Assembly (NCBI GenBank): GCA_024082115.1
Contig: JAMRYE010000010.1
Span: forward strand, 1,116,001-1,180,000
Length of the DNA: 64,000 bases
Reading direction: 5' to 3'
Source: Rhinocladiella similis
Taxonomy: Eukaryota; Ascomycota; Eurotiomycetes; Chaetothyriales; Herpotrichiellaceae
A model generated the notes under the pieces. It was not told the DNA's origin. It worked only from the letters and a program-made list of their open reading frames with translations, and made no database searches. The translations under genes were made by a program, and so were the position numbers. Below, piece after piece: positions 55,864 to 64,000 of the stretch. The number at the start of each line of letters is the position of its first letter. Within the stretch, counting starts at the first letter, position 1.

Positions 55864-56384
55864 TGCTCAGCTCGCTTTCGGCTGGAAGAACCTTTCTCAC
55901 ACCTGCAACCTATTACCTAGGAGAGCTCGGTAACGTATGGATTCGTGTTATAGACTTGTTCGATGTTTCGGTGAGGATATGTCGCCGACCGATAAGAAGG
56001 TGTCGGGTCAGGTAGAGGAATGTTGTGTAGGACGTGTGAAGCTTGGGGCGTTAGAAGGAGACGGAGACCAACAGAAAGGAAGATAATGGCAGCGACAATT
56101 GTATCTAAAGAATAGTTTCAGTTCCAGATCCTCATTCCCCCGAGAAACCCTGCGGGATGACATGGGGGATGAGTTCGCCTTTCCCAGCCGCTCCGTAGAG
56201 CCTGTGCCGAGGTAACAACTACGGCAACTTTTGGATCTGGCATAATCCGATCTCTTCAACCGTCCGCTCCCGGGTCGTTTTCGGCATTGACACGGCAAGC
56301 CCCTGCGCAATAAATCATAATGCCGACCGTAGTATTACGGTCGATCATAACTCCGCCTTCATACTACGTACTCCCGCCGCCGTC
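55864..56384. promoter_or_regulatory. Divergent promoter between PMP47-like and palB genes
   Basis: These 521 bases lie between head-to-head genes. A short inverted word pair (ATGCCGACCG..CGGTCGATCAT) occurs at about 56319-56349, around GTAGTATTA. No ORF is supported. Confidence 0.4.
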
Positions 56385-59045
56385 ATGTTAAGTTCATTGC
56401 CCTCAGAACCCGATCTATCACCGGTGATGGATGCCAAATGGTCGTTACTTGAGCAGCAGGCTCTCGCCATAGAAAAAAATGCATCTAGGACTGGGCCGAC
56501 GGCGGATCTCGAGGCTACAATCAGAAGCGCTGAGCTGTACCTTCAAGCACTTCGACTGGTTGACAAACCTTCTGATCGAAAAAGGCTCGACGTCAAGTGT
56601 AAGGAACTTCTAGCACGAGCTGAAAAGATCAAGAATGGATCATATGTCTCTCCAACGTCGCCCAGCAGAATCCAGGCCAGGCGCGAATTGAAGGCACCTG
56701 TTTCGGCCCGCAAACTGACTACCAGAGAAAGCATCATCATTCTTGCGGGCTCCAAGTTGAATGGTTTTGTTTTCAAGCCTTGGACAAGCGCGCCTCAACC
56801 CGACGAATTCTTGCTACAAGAAGGCCAAGAACCGTTCACAGACTCGCCATTTCTTCCGCTTTCCTCAGAGCAACTGGAAACTTTTGGCGGCTGGAAACGA
56901 GCAGAAGATGCTATTTCTTCCATTAACAACATTACTACTGAACAGCGTTCTCCCTTTAAACCAATGATGCACGCTGATGAACCAATGGACCTGGTCCAGG
57001 ATTTGACATCTGACTGTTCAGTAGTCGCAAGCTTATGTGCGGGTGTCTCCCGCGTTCAAGCTGGTCATCCCAAGGTACGCTTTTCGATCCTATTTTATGC
57101 TCCATTGACATTCGAACAGATCCTTCGTTCAATTGTACATCCATATGACTTTGAAAATGACCGAATTTCATTCTCGCCAAACCGGAAATATGTATTGAAA
57201 TTGTACTTTAACGGTTGCTGGCGGAGGGTCGAGATCGATGATTTTCTACCGAGCTCCAAGTCTTCCCGAGTGCTTCATGTCATAGACCGTCGAAACCCCG
57301 GTTTGTTATGGCCAGCGCTAGTCGAAAAAGCCTATCTCAAAGTACGAGGGGGCTACGACTTTCCTGGAAGTAACTCGGGCACTGATCTTGCTGTCCTGAC
57401 CGGCTGGTTGCCTCAGCAAGTATTCTTGCACGATGAAGGAGTTGAACCAGATCGTCTGTGGGAGGAAATAGTCACTAATTTCGCCGACGGGAATGTGCTG
57501 ATCACCATTGGCACCGGCAAACTTCCACGCCGCGAGCAAAAGTACCTTGGACTTGCAGCAGAACATGACTATGCAGTCTTGGCTTTATCATCTAACAAAG
57601 ATGTCAGGGAGATTCTCGTTAAGAATCCCTGGGCAGATGGCGATGTCTGGAAAGGTGCATCAAGAAGAAGACCCAATCAAGACGACGGAAGTGGAACATC
57701 AACATCAGACGAAGAAATGCTGCCTGGGACCTTCTGGATGGAATTCAATAGTATGTTCAACTATTTTGAAAATATGTATATCAACTGGAACCCTGGCCTC
57801 TTCACCAACAGGGAAGACCTCCATTTTTCCTGGCAGCAACAGGATTTTGATCAAATTGGAAATGTTCTGGTAGACAATCCTCAGTTCGCCGTCGTTGCAG
57901 AAGAAAGCTCTGAAGTCTGGTTGCTACTGAGCAGACATTTCAGAACAGGGGATTATTCACAAGCAACAGTTGGCAAAAATGGCTACATCAGCATTTATCT
58001 GTATGAGCGGCAAGGAAAGAAAGTGCTAGCCAGTAGCGGCGCAAAACTACGCGGGCCTTTTGTCGACTCCCCGAATACTCTATTGAGATTCAGGGCTACA
58101 GCACAGACTGCTTATACCGCTGTCGTGGCTTTTCAAGAACTGCCACCGGGTAAGATGAATTTCACTCTGTCGGCATCCTCAAAGTGTCCAGTCACAGTGT
58201 CGGAAGCTCGACTTCAATATCCTGAAAGATCTACCATCAAATCGTCATGGAATAGGTCGACTTCTGGCGGCAATTCGGACTCTCCCAACTACCTGGCCAA
58301 TCCACAATTTCGGATACGCCTCGGTATCAAGCAGCGCTTAGCTTTACTACTTCGCGTCAAGTGCGACGAGAAACAAGAATCGAACATTCATGTCAAAATG
58401 CTGCTTGTATTTAGCGATGGATCAAGGATTGTGCGTCTGCGACCGAGAGCTGTGCTCGCACACTCAGGGGACTATCGGCGTGGGAGTGCCGTTCTGGAAA
58501 CAGAACTAGATCCCGGCAACTACACCATCATTTGCTCAACTTTCGATACGAACCAACACGCTGACTTCATGCTTGAATTCTACTCCAACGAGAAGACTCC
58601 TTTGACCCAACTACCCCCTGATGGAAGCGGCCGCCTTAGTATCAGAAGCGCACCTGCGGTCTTGGATACGAATACAGATCGACTTCTGGCTCCACTAACT
58701 ATTAAGCGGATGAGTCGGGCGACTTTTGTAGCACGCCATGAGACGCCGTTTGCAGCTGCACAGTCGCTATTTAAAATGACGCTTGAACAAGGTCAAGGAC
58801 CGTACAAGCAGGTGCTGGCGAGCAGCAAATCTGACAATGAAGAGTTTACTAGCGTCTCTTCCGGTCTTCGCGTTGGGGATGTAGACCTTCACCCTTCTAT
58901 GTGCAGCCCTGAAACTGGTGGCCTGTGGCTAGTACTGGAACGACTGAGTCAAGGGCAAGCATCTCCTAGGGTAGAGACCCTTGAAGTTGAAACATTCACG
59001 GATGAGAAACTGGAGATGGGCCCATGGGGCTTGGGAGAAGGATAG
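56385..59045 (+). CDS. palB: Calpain-like cysteine protease PalB/Rim13 of the ambient pH pathway
   Basis: A single exon of 886 residues. Seen: N-terminal MIT-type helices (about 18-90, with ATIRSAELYLQALRL); the calpain catalytic domain with Cys 211 in DLTSDCSVVASL, His 394 in AAEHDYAVLAL and Asn 414 in LVKNPWADGDVW; then two calpain-C/PBH-type beta domains, with WLLLSRHFRTGDYSQATVG and later RIRLGIKQRLALLLRVK and LDPGNYTIICSTFDTNQHADF. The length and lack of an EF-hand domain fit PalB. Family knowledge: PalB is recruited by ESCRT-III at the membrane when external pH rises and cleaves the zinc-finger factor PacC. All three catalytic residues are present. The neighbouring PMP47-like gene is unrelated in function. 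Confidence 0.94.
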   Translation: MLSSLPSEPDLSPVMDAKWSLLEQQALAIEKNASRTGPTADLEATIRSAELYLQALRLVDKPSDRKRLDVKCKELLARAEKIKNGSYVSPTSPSRIQARRELKAPVSARKLTTRESIIILAGSKLNGFVFKPWTSAPQPDEFLLQEGQEPFTDSPFLPLSSEQLETFGGWKRAEDAISSINNITTEQRSPFKPMMHADEPMDLVQDLTSDCSVVASLCAGVSRVQAGHPKVRFSILFYAPLTFEQILRSIVHPYDFENDRISFSPNRKYVLKLYFNGCWRRVEIDDFLPSSKSSRVLHVIDRRNPGLLWPALVEKAYLKVRGGYDFPGSNSGTDLAVLTGWLPQQVFLHDEGVEPDRLWEEIVTNFADGNVLITIGTGKLPRREQKYLGLAAEHDYAVLALSSNKDVREILVKNPWADGDVWKGASRRRPNQDDGSGTSTSDEEMLPGTFWMEFNSMFNYFENMYINWNPGLFTNREDLHFSWQQQDFDQIGNVLVDNPQFAVVAEESSEVWLLLSRHFRTGDYSQATVGKNGYISIYLYERQGKKVLASSGAKLRGPFVDSPNTLLRFRATAQTAYTAVVAFQELPPGKMNFTLSASSKCPVTVSEARLQYPERSTIKSSWNRSTSGGNSDSPNYLANPQFRIRLGIKQRLALLLRVKCDEKQESNIHVKMLLVFSDGSRIVRLRPRAVLAHSGDYRRGSAVLETELDPGNYTIICSTFDTNQHADFMLEFYSNEKTPLTQLPPDGSGRLSIRSAPAVLDTNTDRLLAPLTIKRMSRATFVARHETPFAAAQSLFKMTLEQGQGPYKQVLASSKSDNEEFTSVSSGLRVGDVDLHPSMCSPETGGLWLVLERLSQGQASPRVETLEVETFTDEKLEMGPWGLGEG

Positions 59046-59377
59046 GCTGGAAACTTCTTGTAGATACTCCTCAATGCTCATTTTCGACGTTGGTTAGTCT
59101 TCGCGATGACAGTGCCAGGTGGTACTCGTGGCGCTTGACTGAAGGAAACTGCATGTACTGGTGATTGTGCAGTGCACTACCAAATCTTAGGGCGGAGTAC
59201 AATGCACCCTGAGTGCTATCGCAAGTGGTAACATGAAGTCGACACATGTCAATAGTAAACAGGTAAACAAGCCAGGAGATAGATTCTGTAGTCCCACGCT
59301 ACGAACCACCTTCAGGCTCCTCGAGAATATACGTCGAGCACTTTGCTTCACTCGATTGTCAGGACATTTTCGCAAAG
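59046..59377. other. Intergenic, chs5 promoter
   Basis: About 330 bases between tandem genes; no gene and no clear motif seen. Confidence 0.4.
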
Positions 59378-60652
59378 ATGCTGGTATCCCTGACCGTGGG
59401 CAAGGTTGATGCCGGTGTTGCGGTTCTGCTCACCGAAGACAAGCGACTCGTGAGTGTCATCTGCTGAAGCGGACAGCCATTCTGACAGCTTCTCTAGATA
59501 GAATTTCCATCGATACTCTTGCCTTCATCTATCGCCTCGGGCTCAATCGTTGACATCACCGTAAAACAAAACTTCGAGGCCGAAGAAAAAGCGCAGGCTG
59601 CCTTTTCCTCCCTGCAGCAGCGAATCCTAAACACTTATGGCATCAACACCCCAGCTACACCTGCGCTACGACTACGAAATGCTACTCAAACCTCTCTTGT
59701 CCTCGAATGGGATCCTATCCAGCTCGCGACCACTACTCTTCATTCCCTCGCGCTGTATAGAAATGGAAGCAAGGCAGGAAATATCCCAAGACCACTGGAG
59801 CAGACAGCCACCAAGATTAGTGGACTGGCTGTAGACACCGAATACTCCTTCTATCTCGTGCTCAAGACGAGTGGTGGTACCTACACGAGTAATGAACTTA
59901 CTGTCAAGACCCATGCCATGAACAATCTGACCGGAATCACGGTCACGCCGGGAATCTTGCCCCCACCCATGAGAGATACTCTTGAAACAGCTGTTGAGCG
60001 CATTGGCGCGAAGATGATCGACACAATCCGCATCGATACTACGCATTTCATCTGCACCGAAGGCCGTGGACGTGACTGGGAAAGAGCCAATGAGATGAAC
60101 ATTCCGGTGGTGAGACCTGAGTGGATAGAAGGGTGCGAAAGAGAAGGGAAGATCATAGGAGTCCGCGGGTACTACCTGGATGCAGATCCCAGGCAAAGAC
60201 AAATTGGATCAAATCCATCTTTGGCTGGTCGGCCTTCCACAGTCGCTCTTCCTTCACAGAGCAGCATACCGCAACGGCCGAAAGAGCCATCAACAACACC
60301 AAAGAGTCCTGACAGGGAGAGTACAGTCAGTGGTGAGCCTGGCCCTGAAGTACCTCCTACGCCACCACAAAAAGACTTGCCTCTCACACCTGCTGCCGGT
60401 GACGGTGACAATGACGATGATGCCGGCGAAGAGGAAGAAAGCGAAGAAGAACCAGAGGCGCAGCCAACCGAGTCTAAGGACATGCAGAAGGCCCTCACAT
60501 CGGACGTAGAAGAGGACGACGAGAATGACAAAGAGGCAGAGGAGGAAGATTCGTCCGACGACAAATCCCAGGAGCCTCATGCCGAACAGCACTATCAGCC
60601 CCAGGTCGAGGACGCGAAGGAAGGTGCCGAGATGGAGGATGTGGCGTTATGA
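59378..60652 (+). CDS. chs5: Exomer scaffold Chs5 (FN3-BRCT)
   Basis: Exons 59378-59449 and 59498-60652 give 408 residues. Seen: N-terminal segment MLVSLTVGKVDAGVAVLLTE, continuous across the 48-base intron with RLIEFPSILLPSSIASGSIV; an FN3 domain at about 75-165 (LRLRNATQTSLVLEWDP, YSFYLVLKTSGGTY); a BRCT domain at about 170-255 (LTGITVTPGILPPPMRDTL, RIDTTHFICTEGRGRDW, VVRPEWIEGCERE); and a long Pro-rich then Asp/Glu-rich tail. Domain order and starting sequence are those of Chs5. Family knowledge: Chs5 scaffolds the exomer coat with ChAPs proteins and Arf1 to export selected cargo, such as chitin synthase, from the trans-Golgi network. The acidic tail is shorter than in yeast. Confidence 0.92.
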
Positions 60653-61807
60653 TACAGAGCACTATATCGGATCCCCTTGATCGATTGACTTGTTATACGC
60701 CTTCAAGAAAGAGTTCTAGTCAACAACGGGGGTTGGAGGCTGATGTCTAGATCTCGGACTGTTACACATCACTGTACCCCGTACCCATCAGGAGGCTCCG
60801 GCACAGAAACACAATACTGTTTCCCCACGTTAGAGGTCCGGTAGACTCGTTGTCAGCACATTCCAATCTGGTGGGACACGTTGTAATCCTCGGCAAAGGA
60901 ATTCCAAAAGTTGTATCTTTTCAGGACGAATGATCGACTCTTCCACCGTTACTCCAAGCTGACAGACAAGATACTATTTCCATCGCAGCGGGAAAATCAA
61001 TTGGCTGGGATGCAGGTTCGTCAGAATTCGATTCCAGTGTCCGTGTTTGGCAAAGCACCAACCCCGGATTTTCCAAAGAGATGGGTCGCTGACGGACAAG
61101 GTCTGAGTATTGTGAGGCGAGTCTCGTTTTTCCAGGTACTATCAATGGACAGACCACGAGGTGGCCCAATTCTCAGCAAGCCGTTGAGAGGCGCACGTGG
61201 CTGGGGAGAAATGGTCCCGGCTCCAGCCTGATGCCGTGGTGTCAGCATGGCATCCCGGGCCACCAGCTGAACCATTCACAATGTCCAGCCTCGTCGAGCC
61301 AAGAACCAACTGCCCTCAGCCTCACGCATTACCTCTTTTGGGACAGATATTCTTACAATAGATTTTGCTCCATGGCCAACTGCGTCCAACGACGTGCTGA
61401 CATCTCACCTGTTTTCACTTGCATGCTCAGCTTTTCCTCGCCAATCTCGTGTCCAAGCGTTAGAGGGAATGTGCCTGTCTATCTTCATCGTGGGCTGCAC
61501 TGACCTCTATAAGACCCGTGTTTCTCCCGCCTCATAGATCTTTTTCCTCTCTGTATACACTCACTACTGAACACAGCAGCATTCAACAAGTATATTTACC
61601 TTCGTTTTTTCTTTCCTTGTTTCATTTGTTTCTTTTCTCTCATTATCATTTCCTAGTCATATTCGCTACAAGACTACTTGAACCAATACCAACCGTTCTA
61701 CACAAACAAGGCCAAGTCCAGACCTACTCAGCAACTTGAAACTTCATCCCAGATCTTCACCACACAAGTCAACTTCTCTCTCATACCAATCGAGTAACAA
61801 GAAAAAA
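60653..61807. promoter_or_regulatory. Intergenic; promoter and pyrimidine-rich leader of the secreted protein gene
   Basis: About 1.15 kb. A TATAA word at 61508 is followed by a long CT-rich stretch (about 61520-61660) and an A-rich sequence before the ATG (GAAAAAAATGG), a context expected for a strongly expressed fungal gene. A 106-codon frame at 60911-61231 has no motif and is not called. Confidence 0.5.
61508..61512 (+). promoter_or_regulatory. Probable TATA box of the secreted protein gene
   Basis: CTATAAG lies 300 bases upstream of the ATG at 61808 and just upstream of a CT-rich leader, as in many highly expressed fungal genes. If the start site is about 30-60 bases downstream, the 5' leader is over 200 bases. 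Confidence 0.45.
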
Positions 61808-62518
61808 ATGGTTCAATCAAGGACGATCGCCGCCGTCCTCGGCGGCATTCTCTCTTCTGCCATGCTCTCGCAAGCTGCTCCCCTGGTCGTCCGACAATCA
61901 GGCTCTACCACATGCGGTGGCACCGGTACAACCCCACCCTCAAACACGAGTACTTCAGGCTACTCCGGCGCGCCATGGTCCTCGGGCCCATACACAGGTT
62001 ACCCATCCGGCGCTGCACCCGTCGCACAGATCTTTCCCGACTACACGTCTCAGTATAACGTCAAGACGGGCGCCGTCGATTTCAACACGGCACGTGGCCT
62101 CGTGTCCCGCTCGTACACCAACGGCGGCGCCGACATGACCACCCTCGTCACCTTCGCCGTGCCGCAACAGTACGCACAGAACTGGTGCCAGGTAGTCTTC
62201 GACCTCACGGACCCTAGCTCGTCCGCCACCGGGTCGCTAAAGGCACAGTTGTTCACGAGTCTCGCGCCCGCCACGACAGACACCACCACTTGGCCCTCGG
62301 GCAATTTGAGGAACCAGAACATTGGTGCCATCGACGTCGTTCCCGGCGGCGAGGCGCAGTGGCAGGTCGGCTCCGGACCTGCAGCCACGTCAGACGGATT
62401 CTTCCCCTGTTCCTTGATCGCGGGCCTGGTCTTTGGTGGTGAGGTGGTCCCACAGGGTGACCAAGTCGAGATCTCCTGGCCTGCAGGACAGGATGGCGTC
62501 AAGATTGTGGTTTATTAG
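61808..62518 (+). CDS. Small secreted protein, But2-like domain
   Basis: A single exon of 236 residues. Seen: signal peptide MVQSRTIAAVLGGILSSAML, cleaved near residue 24 (SQAAP), then LVVRQ, which offers a dibasic-like processing end; a Ser/Thr/Gly/Pro-rich linker at about 30-75; and a beta-rich domain with VAQIFPDYTSQYNVKTG, MTTLVTFAVPQQYAQNWCQVVFDL and QVEISWPAGQDGVKIVVY. Two Cys in the domain (about 141 and 198) could form a disulfide. The VTF(A)VPxxYxxxxCxVVF pattern resembles the But2 C-terminal domain found in fungal secreted and cell-wall proteins; the assignment is tentative. The strong-looking promoter fits an abundant extracellular or wall protein. Confidence 0.75.
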   Translation: MVQSRTIAAVLGGILSSAMLSQAAPLVVRQSGSTTCGGTGTTPPSNTSTSGYSGAPWSSGPYTGYPSGAAPVAQIFPDYTSQYNVKTGAVDFNTARGLVSRSYTNGGADMTTLVTFAVPQQYAQNWCQVVFDLTDPSSSATGSLKAQLFTSLAPATTDTTTWPSGNLRNQNIGAIDVVPGGEAQWQVGSGPAATSDGFFPCSLIAGLVFGGEVVPQGDQVEISWPAGQDGVKIVVY

Positions 62519-63305
62519 TGGGATACATCTCTGATTTATCACTTCCGGCGATGATGGCCTTTGTCGTGGTTGTTCGTTGTACAGCATAGCGATTCGGGAT
62601 CCAAAAAAAGAGCATTGCGGGAGGGGCTTGGGCAATTCATTTTTTTTGTGTTGATGTTTTATGAGCGAGCGATGGCGCTGGTGTGAGAACTGATACTGAT
62701 TCAGTATACTTGAACTTTCATTTCTTTCATTTCACTTTACTATTCATTGAAGATTTTGGATGTACAGCCATGTATATCTTCTATTATGTCCTTGTCCCCG
62801 AGCTCTCTCTCTCAGAGAGACCAGCGCAACGGCATAGTTTTTTATACGTATCTATCGATACTACCTAGTTTTCAAATCAGAAAACAAATATATCTTCTTG
62901 ATTTGAACAACCATTTGGTTCCCAATAGCTCATCTCAGCTTAGCTAACCTCACTTTGAACGTTCTGTAACGCTATTCCACTACCAATCTGGATCATATGG
63001 CATTACGTTCCCCAGCTTCCTTCTGTCGCGCCTTGAAGATCTCGAAATACTCCCGCGTCAGATGGTCGAACTATGCTTCAGCACAGTGCTCGTTCATGAT
63101 CCACGCCCAAATTCCACTGCAGCTGCATGATGACGAATTGACGAGACACGGTTAGAAAGTGTGCATGGCGCGCCACCAGCTCATTTGGCCAGGGGTTCCG
63201 GTCACGGGGGGTTGCTTCTTGCTTGATATCAACATCTCGAGCGTCTGGGAGGGGAGGATCCCGTTCAGAAGTCTATGCACGTCTCCGAGCTCGCCGACCG
63301 TCGTG
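62519..63305. other. Intergenic, no supported gene
   Basis: About 790 bases. It starts with the 3' region of the secreted protein gene, including a T8 run at about 62640. The rest has no gene in either strand that I can support. Confidence 0.4.
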
Positions 63306-63640
63306 TCACGGTAGGGTGTCTTTGGAGTCGGTGGAGGGTTGAGAGGGCGGAGGTGAAGGTGTTCGTGGCGGTGATGGCGGCGGTGTCGGAGGTGGCGTGG
63401 GAGGTGGTGATGGCGGAGGCGTCGGCGGCGGTGTCTTTGTGGTCAACGTCAGACTGCTTTCTAGTTCTTGACGGGAAAGAAATCTGTCGATAGAGCCCTT
63501 ACATTTATGTCCCAGTTCTCCTGGTCCTTGGAGGTTCCTCCTCGAATTGTAGGGAGTGGACGACGGGTGTGACTTGTTGTACTCTTGTCCTTGGGATAGA
63601 CTTCGGTCATCGTCTCTTCTATGGACGCTGATGAACCCAT
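63306..63640 (-). CDS. Putative small proline-rich protein, two exons
   Basis: Proposed exons 63640-63503 and 63434-63306 give 88 residues: an N-terminus MGSSASIEETMTEVYPKDKS with a possible myristoylation-like MGSSAS start, then a tail of PPPTPPPSPP-type repeats. The donor is GTAAGG. A second acceptor (before 63453) reads the same DNA in another frame to a stop at 63265, giving a Thr/Ala-rich tail and 108 residues. The DNA there is a GGN-type low-complexity repeat, in which open frames arise easily, so both models are weak. No family is recognised. Confidence 0.3.
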
Positions 63641-64000
63641 GGCTTTTGATGTGTTTCGGCGTACGTCGTTGGAAGGCTCAGAGAATCTTTGGCGAGATAG
63701 AGAGAACCCCACGAGGATAGTAGATGAGAAGATGCCATCGTTGTTGATTCCTTTATATAGGCCCTTTATATAGGCGGTTGATATGTGTGTGTGGAATGGG
63801 CCAGATCGGTGACGGTCGTGGCTCACTGCGATCAATCGATCCCTTGTGATGCGAAGTGAAACAGTCCAACAGCGTGCTTCCGTTGGCCCTTCATGCCTGA
63901 GGTGACGATGAAGTCGGGAATCATCTTTGCACTCATACTGCCTACTTGTTCAGACATCATAACCGGTGCCAACTTCTGATATCGATTGTCCAGTGAGTGA
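63641..64000. other. Window end, no supported gene
   Basis: The last 360 bases carry no clear feature. Two near-identical words CCTTTATATAGG..CCCTTTATATAGGCGG at about 63750-63777 are TATA-like and could be the core promoter of the minus-strand small gene. Confidence 0.35.

Noticed and set aside
60911..61231. 106-codon plus-strand frame before the secreted protein gene
   Set aside because: No motif, and opposite-strand frames of equal length exist there.
61736..61807. Extension of the secreted protein upstream of 61808
   Set aside because: The extension starts at TTG and would place 24 polar residues before a clean signal peptide.

Overview
The window is nuclear DNA of a filamentous ascomycete (Pezizomycotina). 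Most genes carry short GT..AG introns of about 50-110 bases with CTAAC-like branch points. The gene set includes palB-type calpain, an LSD1-like demethylase with an HMG box, an exomer Chs5 protein, DHA2 and Dal5-type MFS transporters and Zn2Cys6 regulators. A placement in Eurotiomycetes (perhaps Chaetothyriales) is only a guess. No rRNA, tRNA, CRISPR or intact transposon was found.

Region 1 (1-14.7 kb): the N-terminal two thirds of Sec16 (cut by the window edge) lies divergent from a Neo1-type P4 flippase. A class II O-methyltransferase, an Mso1-like Sec1-binding protein and an orphan gene follow. Three of these (Sec16, Neo1, Mso1) act in membrane traffic.

Region 2 (14.7-24.1 kb): 5.7 kb without a convincing gene, then two minus-strand genes that look damaged. 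One is a FAD-dependent amine/amino-acid oxidase with a frame-breaking deletion. The other is a fungal transcription factor with no visible zinc cluster, an in-frame TGA (avoidable only by using another acceptor) and a short C-terminus. A C2H2 zinc-finger gene and yif1 (Golgi traffic) follow.

Region 3 (27.5-41.9 kb) is accessory in character: a Dal5/ACS-family permease, two DHA2 MFS exporters, a secreted arylsulfotransferase-family protein, a Zn2Cys6 regulator and a metallo-beta-lactamase-fold hydrolase. There is no polyketide synthase, NRPS or P450. Three promoters in it hold CGG-N9-CCG palindromes, the kind of site a Zn2Cys6 dimer binds, so the neighbouring regulator may control the group. 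This is the best candidate in the window for an undescribed catabolic or detoxification system, but the link is inferred.

Region 4 (42-64 kb) is mostly conserved housekeeping: a PNPOx-like flavoprotein with a C-terminal membrane anchor, the LSD1-like demethylase, a mitochondrial OXNAD reductase, a Dcr2-like phosphatase, a Trm61/Gcd14-like methyltransferase, a PMP47-type peroxisomal carrier, palB, chs5, a secreted But2-like protein and a doubtful small proline-rich gene. Coordinates of spliced genes run from start to stop codon. Exon ends were worked out by hand from splice signals and reading-frame continuity.
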